From Planctomycetota bacterium (lineage in GTDB: Bacteria; Planctomycetota; UBA1135; GCA-002686595), in the NCBI GenBank assembly GCA_023150475.1, contig JAKLKU010000004.1, forward strand, positions 248,001 to 312,000: a DNA stretch of 64,000 bases, given 5' to 3'. The notes under the pieces were generated by a model. The model made no database searches. It saw only the letters and a program-made list of their open reading frames with translations, and had not been told where the DNA came from. Below are positions 17,669 to 25,037 of this stretch, piece after piece. Within the stretch, counting starts at the first letter, position 1. Each line of letters opens with the position of its first letter. The translations under genes and the position numbers were made by a program.

Positions 17669-19609
17669 ATGACCAGCGCACTCTTCTCCGCACTTTCGGG
17701 CCTCCAGGCGCACGAATCCTGGATCAGCGTCATCGGCAACAACCTCGCGAACGCGAGCACGCCGGGCTTCAAGAGCTCGCGCGCTCTCTTCAGCGACCAG
17801 TTCAGCCAGACGCTGCGTTTCGCGTCGTTGCCGTCCGGTTCGCTCGGTGGGCGCAACCCGATGCAGCTCGGCCTCGGCGTGCAGCTCGCCGACATCGGCC
17901 GCAACATGGACCAAGGCGTGCTCGCCAACACCGGCCGCACGTTCGACCTCGCGCTCAACGGGCGCGGATTCTTCATGGTCACCGACGGGCTCAACACGCT
18001 GTACACGCGCGTCGGCACGTTCGGCCTCGACGCGACGAGCCGTCTCGTCGACCAACGCACGGGCTTCCGCGTGATCGGCCTCGACGGTCAACCGATCGAC
18101 CTCGACACGACCTCGCTCTTCCCGCCGGCGGAGACCGGACAAGTGTCGTTCGCCGGCAACTTGCCCGCCGTCGTCAGCGGCCCGCTCGCGCAAGTGATGA
18201 CGACGTCGTCGGGCCTGAAGGACGGCACGCCGGCGACGATGACGAGCAACGCGGGTCCCTACGCGTCGACGAGCGGCACCACGTACACGTTCGATCTCGT
18301 CGTCAACGGCGGCGCTCCGCAGACCGTCAGCGTCACCGACACCGGCGCCGGCATCGACGCGACCGATGTCGTCAACGCGATCAACGCGCTCACCAACAGC
18401 GGTGTGGTCGCGTCGGTCACCGGTTCGAACGAAGTGCAGATCGACACGGTGAAGACCGGAGCCGCCGCGACGATCAAGATCACGCCGGGCTCGAGCGGAA
18501 CGGACCTCGCCACGCTCGCGGGGCTCTCGACCTCGCTGGTCAAGGGCACGGAGACCGTCGCCACGTCGACGACCGACCTGAACGACCTGACTTCGAACGT
18601 CACGGACTACGCGTCGGGCGACACGATCGACGTCTCGGGCATCGACTCGGACGGCACGCCCGTCAGCGCGAGCTTCACGTACGGCAACGGCGTCGGTGAA
18701 GACGGCACGACGGTCGCCGATCTGCTCGCGTTCATCGACAACCTCTATCCCAACTCGACGGCGACGCTCGACGCGACGACCGGGCAGATCCAACTGACCT
18801 CGGACACCACCGGCGTCACGAGCATGTCGGTCGCGATCACCGACAACGCGGGCTCGGGCTCGACCAACTGGTCGACTCACGCGTTCACCGTCACGACGCA
18901 GGGCACCGGGCCCGACACCGCGTCGACGTCGATCGAAGTCTTCGACCAAGCCGGCGTCGCGCACACGGTCAGTTTCGCCTACGCCCGACAAGACGACGGC
19001 AGTTGGAACGTCACGGCGTCGGTGCCGTCGAACGAAGGCACCGTGCTGTCCGGCACCGTCACCGGCCTCGTCTTCAACGACGACGGTTCGATCGCTTCGC
19101 TGCCGTCGAGCTCGTCGATCTCGATCCAATTCTCGGGTCAGAGCTCGCCGCAGTCGATCTCGCTCGACTTCGGCACGCCGGGCTTGTTCGACGGCGTCAC
19201 GCAGCTCGGAGGCGCCGCGAGCGTCTTCGCCGACAACCAGGACGGTTTCGGCGTCGGCGAGCTCTCGAACATGTCGGTCAACGCGAACGGCGACATCCAA
19301 GGGTTCTACTCGAACGGCCAGATCCGCGTGCTCGGTTCGATCGGCGTCGCGAGCTTCGTCAACGACTCCGGTCTGCGCGAGATCGGCAACAACCTCTGGG
19401 CGGAAACGCCGAACTCCGGCATCCGCACGGTGAGCCAAGGCTCGCAAGGCAAGGCCGGCGCCGTGGTCGGCGGCGCGCTCGAGAGTTCGAACGTCGCGAT
19501 CGCCGAGGAGTTCGTGCGCTTGATCGAAGCGCAGCGCGGCTTCCAAGCGAACGCACGCGTGATCAGCACGACGAACGACGTGCTCGCCGAGCTCAACAAC
19601 CTGCTCTAG
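17669..19609 (+). CDS. flgE: FlgE flagellar hook protein
   Basis: Major subunit of the flexible hook. The N-terminus has the rod/hook signature SALSGLQAHESWISVIGNNLANAST-like sequence (seen from about residue 8), then NGRGFFMV in the first domain. The C-terminus has SNVAIAEEFVRLIEAQRGFQ and NDVLAELNNLL, both typical. At 646 residues it is larger than E. coli FlgE (about 400); the extra length is a Thr/Ser/Asp-rich central region (about 180-500) with repeats resembling flagellin hook IN motifs. That region should be exposed on the outer surface and is a likely site for modification. ATG at 17669 lacks a clear ribosome site. Confidence 0.94.
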   Translation: MTSALFSALSGLQAHESWISVIGNNLANASTPGFKSSRALFSDQFSQTLRFASLPSGSLGGRNPMQLGLGVQLADIGRNMDQGVLANTGRTFDLALNGRGFFMVTDGLNTLYTRVGTFGLDATSRLVDQRTGFRVIGLDGQPIDLDTTSLFPPAETGQVSFAGNLPAVVSGPLAQVMTTSSGLKDGTPATMTSNAGPYASTSGTTYTFDLVVNGGAPQTVSVTDTGAGIDATDVVNAINALTNSGVVASVTGSNEVQIDTVKTGAAATIKITPGSSGTDLATLAGLSTSLVKGTETVATSTTDLNDLTSNVTDYASGDTIDVSGIDSDGTPVSASFTYGNGVGEDGTTVADLLAFIDNLYPNSTATLDATTGQIQLTSDTTGVTSMSVAITDNAGSGSTNWSTHAFTVTTQGTGPDTASTSIEVFDQAGVAHTVSFAYARQDDGSWNVTASVPSNEGTVLSGTVTGLVFNDDGSIASLPSSSSISIQFSGQSSPQSISLDFGTPGLFDGVTQLGGAASVFADNQDGFGVGELSNMSVNANGDIQGFYSNGQIRVLGSIGVASFVNDSGLREIGNNLWAETPNSGIRTVSQGSQGKAGAVVGGALESSNVAIAEEFVRLIEAQRGFQANARVISTTNDVLAELNNLL

Positions 19610-19824
19610 TCCTGATCTCCCGCCCGCCCGTTCAGCGACCGGCTCGGCGCGGAGAGCAGAGGCCACGTTCCCCGGGGTCGGGCGCCGCGCGCGCTCGGCC
19701 CCGCTTGCGTTCGCCTGCACCGCGCGGCCCTTTGGGAACGAAGTTCTTTCCCGGCGCGCAGTTCCTTCGTGGTGCGCGAGCTCGCGAATCGGCCCGCACG
19801 GGTGCGCCAAGGCGCATCCGCGCT

Positions 19825-19840
19825 TGGCAGCCGGATTGCT
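19825..19840 (+). promoter_or_regulatory. Sigma-54-type promoter of flgF and downstream genes
   Basis: TGGC at 19825-19828 and TTGC at 19836-19839, followed by T, match the sigma-54 consensus with correct spacing, in a 245-base gap between flgE and flgF. The predicted start point near 19851 lies about four bases before the flgF ATG. The rest of the gap (19610-19824) shows no gene. Confidence 0.65.
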
Positions 19841-19854
19841 CCCGACGGGGCGAC

Positions 19855-20556
19855 ATGGATCGCGGTCTCTACTGGGGCATCAGCTCGATGAACACTGGCG
19901 AGCGTGGGCTCGACACGCTCGCGAGCAACCTCGCCAACCTGTCGGTCACCGGCTACAAGCGCCAGGGCATGGCGACGCAGTCGTTCGACGTCGTCATGCG
20001 CGGCAGTCTCGAGCGCAAGATCTCGTCGCAGACGACGCTCGACTTCAGCCAAGGCGCGCTGGTACCGAGCGGCAACACGTACGACTTGGCGTTCTCGGGC
20101 CCCGGGTTCTTCGCGATCGAAACGTCGGAAGGCGAACGCTACACGCGCAACGGTCGCTTCCGCGTCGACGAGGCCGGGACGCTGCTGACGCTCGACGGTC
20201 AACCCGTCGCGTGGGAAGGCGCGCGCGGCAAGATCGACATCGAAGGCGTCGAGGCCAAAGTCGACGGCGAAGGCATCGTGTGGCAGGGCGCGACGCGCGT
20301 CGGCCAACTCAAGCTCGTCGATTTCTCCGATCTCTCTCGGCTCGTCACCGACGGGTCGAGCACGTTCCGCACCGTCGGCAACGCGAAGCCGATCGCTCGC
20401 CGCGGAGAAGTCGTCCAGAAGACGCTCGAGAGCTCGAACGTCTCCGCCATCGACGAGATGGTCGCGATGGTCGCGTTGCAGCGCGGCTACGAGTCGTCGA
20501 CGCGCTTGCTCTCCGCGATCGATTCCACCTACCGCCGGCTCACGTCGCCGCGCTGA
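19855..20556 (+). CDS. flgF: FlgF-type proximal rod protein
   Basis: A 233-residue rod subunit of the FlgF/FlgG family. The N-terminus GLYWGISSMNTGERGLDTLASNLANLSVTG-like region is the Flg_bb_rod motif, FSGPGFFAIET matches the inner domain, and the C-terminal SSNVSAIDEMVAMVALQRGYES is the family tail. It directly precedes flgG, giving the standard flgF-flgG order. The ATG at 19855 is forced because the conserved helix begins at residue 4. The start lies only a few bases after the predicted sigma-54 transcript start, so the message may be nearly leaderless. Confidence 0.9.
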   Translation: MDRGLYWGISSMNTGERGLDTLASNLANLSVTGYKRQGMATQSFDVVMRGSLERKISSQTTLDFSQGALVPSGNTYDLAFSGPGFFAIETSEGERYTRNGRFRVDEAGTLLTLDGQPVAWEGARGKIDIEGVEAKVDGEGIVWQGATRVGQLKLVDFSDLSRLVTDGSSTFRTVGNAKPIARRGEVVQKTLESSNVSAIDEMVAMVALQRGYESSTRLLSAIDSTYRRLTSPR

Positions 20557-20579
20557 ACCTCGAACCCGCAGCCTGAACC

Positions 20580-21368
20580 ATGATCCGAGCCCTGATGACC
20601 GCCGCCTCCGGAATGAAGGCGCAACAACTGCAGGTCGACACGATCGCGAACAACATCGCGAACGTGAACACGGTCTCGTTCAAGAAGAACGAGCTCGCGT
20701 TCCGCGACATGTTCTATCAGACGTATCGCGAGCCGGGCGCGCCGACGGGCCAGCAGCGCATGACGCCGACCGGTCTGCAAGTCGGCTCCGGCGCGGAGAT
20801 CGCGAGCTCGCTCAAGATCTTCAATCAAGGCGAAGTGCAACCGACCGCGGCGCCGTACGACATGGCGATCCTCGGACAGGGGTTCTTCCGCGTGTTGCTC
20901 GGCTCGGGCGACTTCCGCTACACGCGCGACGGTTCGTTCCGACCGGACGGCAACGGCACGTTGGTGACCGCCGAGGGTTACCAACTCGATCCGCCGGTGC
21001 GCATCCCGCCCGACGCGATCGAAGTGACGATCAGCGAAGACGGCACCGTTGCCGTGCGCAAGTCCGAAGGCAGCGCCGCGGAACCGGTCTCGAACATCTC
21101 GCTCTTCCGTTTCGCGAACCCGACCGGTCTCAAGGCCGTCGGCGGCAACCTCTACGTCGAGACGGAGAGCTCCGGCACCGCGCAACAACAGTCGCCGGGC
21201 ACCACGGGCACCGGCACGATCAAACAAGGCGCGATCGAGCGTTCGAACGTCACGGTCGTCGACGAGCTCGTCGGACTGATCATGGCGCAGCGCAACTACG
21301 AAGTGAACAGCCGCGCCATCCGCGTCTCCGACGAGATGCTCCAGCAAGTCAACAACTTGATCCGCTGA
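20580..21368 (+). CDS. flgG: FlgG distal rod protein
   Basis: Forms the distal rod that crosses the P and L rings. The 262-residue length is exactly that of typical FlgG. N-terminal ALMTAASGMKAQQLQVDTIANN, central ILGQGFFRVLL and C-terminal SNVTVVDELVGLIMAQRNYE followed by DEMLQQVNNL are all canonical. It starts with ATG 23 bases after flgF and is followed 10 bases later by flgA. Confidence 0.95.
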   Translation: MIRALMTAASGMKAQQLQVDTIANNIANVNTVSFKKNELAFRDMFYQTYREPGAPTGQQRMTPTGLQVGSGAEIASSLKIFNQGEVQPTAAPYDMAILGQGFFRVLLGSGDFRYTRDGSFRPDGNGTLVTAEGYQLDPPVRIPPDAIEVTISEDGTVAVRKSEGSAAEPVSNISLFRFANPTGLKAVGGNLYVETESSGTAQQQSPGTTGTGTIKQGAIERSNVTVVDELVGLIMAQRNYEVNSRAIRVSDEMLQQVNNLIR

Positions 21369-21378
21369 GGTCGCGCTG

Positions 21379-22308
21379 ATGTTCCTCGCCGCACTGATCG
21401 CTGCTTCGAGCGTCACGCTCAACCTGCCGAACGACGCTCGCGTCCGCGGCACGGAGCTCACGCTCGCCGCCGTCGCGCAAGTGACGTCGGACGATCCGGA
21501 ACTCGTCGAACGGGCGCGCAACTACGCGCTCGGTTACGCGCCGGCGCCGGGCTACAGCCGGCTCTTGATGGCCGAACATCTCGAGCGAGAGCTCGAGCGC
21601 TTCCTCGGCGTCGACGTGGTCGTCAAAGGGCAACCGAGTTGCCGCGTGTACCCGGAGATCGAACGCGTGCCTGGCGCGACGATCGAAGCGGCCGCGCGGC
21701 GCGAACTCGAGAACACGTTGCTCGGCAAGGACGCGAAGGCGACGTTGCTCGAGTCGGCCGCCGGGATCGACGTGCCCGCGGGCGAGGCTCCGGCGACGTT
21801 CCTCGCGCGCGTGAACGCCGACTCGCTGCGCTCGGGTTCGTTCTCGGTCCCGGTCGAAGTGCGCGTCGACGGCAACGCGTATCGCACCGTCTGGACGAAC
21901 TGGCGCCTCGACCTCTGGGAACAGCGCTCGGTCCTCGTCCGCCCGGTGAAGGCCGGCGAGCTGATCACGAGCGACATGCTCGCCGAGAAACGCGTCGCGC
22001 TCGACACGTCGAACGCGAAGCGCCTCGACCCGCGGCAGATCGTCGGTTCGGTCGCGTCGCGCAACCTGACCACCGAAACGGCGATCGTCGAAGCCGACCT
22101 GATCCGTCCCGCGATCGTCCGCAAGGGCGATGCGCTCTTCCTCTCGATCAAGAAGGGCGCGATCAACGCGCGCGTCGCCGGCACCGCGCAAGAGAACGGC
22201 GCGATCGGCGACCGCATCCGCATCGAACTCACGGACAACAAACGCGTCCTCACCGCGGTCGTGCTCTCGCGCGACACGGCGGAGATCGACCTCGCACCGA
22301 AACCCTGA
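21379..22308 (+). CDS. flgA: FlgA P-ring assembly chaperone
   Basis: Periplasmic chaperone for FlgI polymerisation. The 309-residue protein starts with a short hydrophobic signal (MFLAALIAAS). The C-terminal half holds a SAF domain, with VLVRPVKAGELITSDMLAEK, and the family end GDRIRIELTDNKRVLTAVV. It is longer than the E. coli protein (219) because of an N-terminal region of about 100 residues. It lies between flgG and the ring genes, as expected for its role. Identification rests on the SAF region and the context. Confidence 0.87.
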   Translation: MFLAALIAASSVTLNLPNDARVRGTELTLAAVAQVTSDDPELVERARNYALGYAPAPGYSRLLMAEHLERELERFLGVDVVVKGQPSCRVYPEIERVPGATIEAAARRELENTLLGKDAKATLLESAAGIDVPAGEAPATFLARVNADSLRSGSFSVPVEVRVDGNAYRTVWTNWRLDLWEQRSVLVRPVKAGELITSDMLAEKRVALDTSNAKRLDPRQIVGSVASRNLTTETAIVEADLIRPAIVRKGDALFLSIKKGAINARVAGTAQENGAIGDRIRIELTDNKRVLTAVVLSRDTAEIDLAPKP

Positions 22309-22318
22309 AGCTGCACCC

Positions 22319-22924
22319 ATGCTGTTCCAACTGCTGCTCGTCACGTTGCCGATCTGCGTCGCGCAAGACCGTCCGGGTTCGATCTACAAGCCCGATCGCG
22401 GCCCGGTGTCGATGATCCAGGACAAAGTCGCGATGCGCCCCGGCGACATCGTCACCGTGATCATCGCGGAGAGCCAAGCCGTCAAGAACGAGGAGTCGAC
22501 CGACCTCTCGCGCGCGACGAACCTCAACTACAAGCTCAACCTCTTCGACGTGAAGCCGAACGCGTTCACGACCTTGCCGAAGGTCGACGCGGACTCGACC
22601 GACGGCTTCGTCGGCAGCGGCAGCTACCAGAAGACCGGCGCGTTCAACGCGCGGCTCGCAGCGGTGGTCGTCGACGTGCTGCCGAACGGCAACATGGTCC
22701 TCTCGGGTCGTCGCGAGATCCACATCGAGGACGACACCAAGCTGATCGAGTTCACCGGCATCGTGCGCCGCCACGACATCGAAGCGGACAACACGGTGGC
22801 GAGCGAGCTCGTCGCGAACGCGACGGTCACGTACCGCGCGTCCGGCCCGCTCTCCGAACACACCAAGCGTTACGGCATCGGCGGCATGGTGCACCGCGCC
22901 ATCGCTTGGATCTGGCCGTTCTGA
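22319..22924 (+). CDS. flgH: FlgH L-ring protein
   Basis: Forms the outer-membrane L ring. The 201-residue protein has RPGDIVTVIIAESQAVKNEEST, SGSYQKTGAFNARLAAVVVDVLPNG-like and LSGRREIHI segments, all characteristic. The signal region MLFQLLLVTLPICVAQ has a cysteine at position 13 but the preceding residues (LPI) differ from a standard lipobox, so lipid attachment is doubtful. ATG at 22319 follows flgA by 10 bases. Confidence 0.92.
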   Translation: MLFQLLLVTLPICVAQDRPGSIYKPDRGPVSMIQDKVAMRPGDIVTVIIAESQAVKNEESTDLSRATNLNYKLNLFDVKPNAFTTLPKVDADSTDGFVGSGSYQKTGAFNARLAAVVVDVLPNGNMVLSGRREIHIEDDTKLIEFTGIVRRHDIEADNTVASELVANATVTYRASGPLSEHTKRYGIGGMVHRAIAWIWPF

Positions 22925-22950
22925 TGCGCGCCTAGAGAAGGAACGGCTCC

Positions 22951-24204
22951 ATGATCCTCGCTTTGTTGCTCGCTCTCGTCGCGCAGGACGCTGCACCGCA
23001 GCCCCAGCCGACCACGCCGGTGCCGCCGAAGAGCGACGTGTTGGTCGCGCCGCGCGGTGCCATCGAGGCACCGACGCAACCGAACCGCAAGTCGAGTTCG
23101 GCGATCAGCGTCGGGCCGCGCGTCGAACGCACGCCGGGTCGCGGCAGCACGAGCCGCGTGCTCGCGACCGTCGAGAGCCTCGTCGAAGTGCGCGGCCAGG
23201 AAGAGAACGCGCTCGTCGGGCTCGGGCTCGTCACTGGCCTCGCGGGCACGGGCGATTCGCCGACGATCACGCGCGGCATCCTCGACAACCTGTTGCGCAC
23301 GCACAACGTCAACATCGATGCGCAGCAGCTCTCGCCGAAGAACATCGCGCTGGTGCGCGTCGAAGCGGTGCTGCCGCCGGGGATCAAGCCCGGTCAGCGC
23401 ATCGACGTGCGCGTGTCGACGATCGGCGACGCGAAGAGCATCGAGAACGGCACGCTCGCGCTGACCGAACTCACCGACATCACCGGCCAAGTCGTGTACG
23501 CGACGGCGCAGGGCCCGGTGACGACCGGCGGCTTCTCCGTGTCGGGCGAATCGGCGAGCGCGACCAAGAACTCGGTCACCGTCGGCGTGTTGCCGCTCGG
23601 CGGCAAGGTCGAACGGGCCGTCGAATCGCAGCTCGTCAGCGAGAACGGCTTCATCTACCTCGACGCTCGCGCCGCCCACGGTTCGTTCGGGAACATGGTG
23701 CGCATCGCGGAGACGATCAACGAGCTCTTCCCCGGCGCCGCGACGCCCGACTCGACCGGCCGCGCGGTGCGCGTGCGCGTTCCGTCGGACCTGCCGGACT
23801 ACGAGCACGTCGCGTACATCGCCGCGATCCTGAAGCGCGAGATCGAAGCCGACAGCGTGCCGCGCGTCGTCATCAACGAACGCACCGGCGTGATCGTGAT
23901 GGGCGAAGGCGTGCGCCTGCGGCCCGGCGCCGTCACCCACGGTGCGCTCACCGTCACGGTCGCGGAGTCGAAGGAGACGAGCCAGCCTGGTCCGCTCTCG
24001 GGCGGCCAGACGCAGCAGAACCCGCGCACCGACCTCAAGGTCAACGAAGAGAACAACGGGCTGACGATCGTCAACAGCGCCGTGACGCTGCAGGAGATCG
24101 TCGAAGTGCTCAACGTGCTCGGCACGACGCCGCGCGACTTGATCAGCATCCTGCAAGCGATGTCGCAAGCCGGGCTCTTGCTCGCCAACGTGGAGCGGAT
24201 GTGA
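22951..24204 (+). CDS. flgI: FlgI P-ring protein
   Basis: Forms the periplasmic P ring around the rod. The 417-residue protein has a signal peptide, a Pro-rich linker, and the family core from about residue 65: RGQEENALVGLGLVTGLAGTGD-like sequence, KNIALVRVEAVLPP, and late DLKVNEENNGLTIV. ATG at 22951 has AGAAGGA about seven bases upstream, one of the better ribosome sites in this operon. The linker between signal and core (about 45 residues) is longer than usual. Confidence 0.94.
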   Translation: MILALLLALVAQDAAPQPQPTTPVPPKSDVLVAPRGAIEAPTQPNRKSSSAISVGPRVERTPGRGSTSRVLATVESLVEVRGQEENALVGLGLVTGLAGTGDSPTITRGILDNLLRTHNVNIDAQQLSPKNIALVRVEAVLPPGIKPGQRIDVRVSTIGDAKSIENGTLALTELTDITGQVVYATAQGPVTTGGFSVSGESASATKNSVTVGVLPLGGKVERAVESQLVSENGFIYLDARAAHGSFGNMVRIAETINELFPGAATPDSTGRAVRVRVPSDLPDYEHVAYIAAILKREIEADSVPRVVINERTGVIVMGEGVRLRPGAVTHGALTVTVAESKETSQPGPLSGGQTQQNPRTDLKVNEENNGLTIVNSAVTLQEIVEVLNVLGTTPRDLISILQAMSQAGLLLANVERM

Positions 24205-24205
24205 C

Positions 24206-24562
24206 ATGCAGGACGTCACGAGTCTCCAAACGTCGCGAGCGCTCGACCTCGTCGCCGGTCAGAAGCTGAAGGCCGCCGAGCAAGCGCCGCAGGGCGAATC
24301 GCGCGCGGCGGCGAAACGCTTCGAAGCGTTGCTCGCGACGCAACTCGTCAAGGAGATGCGGCGCACGCTCGACGACGGCTTCTTCGGCAGCGGCCCAGGC
24401 AGCGAAGTGTTCGACGGTTGGCTCGACGAGCATCTCGGCGAAGCGCTGGTGCGCGGCCGTGGGCTCGGACTGACCGAAGGCATCGCGGCGAGCCTCGGTG
24501 AGAAGTTCGAGGCCGCGCAAGCCGCCGCGGCCAAGGCCGCCGCAGGGGAGGCGCAGCCGTGA
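24206..24562 (+). CDS. flgJ: FlgJ-like rod-binding protein without muramidase domain
   Basis: A 118-residue protein matching the N-terminal rod-binding domain of FlgJ: AKRFEALLATQLVKEMRRTL, then GSEVFDGWLDEHLGEAL and GLGLTEGIAASL. The glycosaminidase domain of gammaproteobacterial FlgJ is missing, so another enzyme must cut the wall for rod passage. It follows flgI by one base and overlaps the next gene by four bases (GTGA). Confidence 0.85.
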   Translation: MQDVTSLQTSRALDLVAGQKLKAAEQAPQGESRAAAKRFEALLATQLVKEMRRTLDDGFFGSGPGSEVFDGWLDEHLGEALVRGRGLGLTEGIAASLGEKFEAAQAAAAKAAAGEAQP

Positions 24563-25035
24563 AAGAGCTGCAGACGCTCGTGCGGCACCTCGAAGCGCAC
24601 CTGCAAGACGAACTCGCGGCGCAGGAACGCACGCTCGGGCTCCTCGAAGCGGAAGAACACGCGTTGCGCGGCCGCGATCCGCACTTGGTGTTCGAACGCA
24701 CGACGGCGCTCGAGCGCGAGCTCGCGACCGGCGTCGGACGCGCGCGTCGCCGCGAAGAGCTGCTCGCACGTCTCGGCGCGCTCTGGCGCGTGCCGCCGGC
24801 GACGCTGACGCTTTCGAGCATCGCCGAACGGGCCGGCGTGGAAGGCGAACGCATTCGGCGGTTGCGCGGCGAGCTGCGCGAACGCGTCGCGAAGGTCGTC
24901 AAACTCGCGCGACGCGTCGCGACGCTCGCCCGCACGCACCAACGCTTCTTCTCGGACGTGTTGCAGTCGCTCTTCGCCACGATCGGCGCAGGCGACGTGC
25001 GCCAGAACGGCTCCTTGCTCGACGCGGAGGCCTGA
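24559..25035 (+). CDS. flgN: FlgN-like export chaperone
   Basis: A 158-residue, largely helical, charged protein. In FlgN-type proteins such a coiled-coil chaperone binds the C-termini of FlgK and FlgL before export. The sequence shows heptad-like helices (LETVRHLEAHLQDEL-type start, then ERTLGLLEAEEHALRGRD) and its position directly before flgK fits. Start is GTG at 24559, overlapping the flgJ stop. No single residue pattern is decisive, so the call relies on size, helicity and position. Confidence 0.75.
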   Translation: MKELQTLVRHLEAHLQDELAAQERTLGLLEAEEHALRGRDPHLVFERTTALERELATGVGRARRREELLARLGALWRVPPATLTLSSIAERAGVEGERIRRLRGELRERVAKVVKLARRVATLARTHQRFFSDVLQSLFATIGAGDVRQNGSLLDAEA

Positions 25036-25037
25036 GC

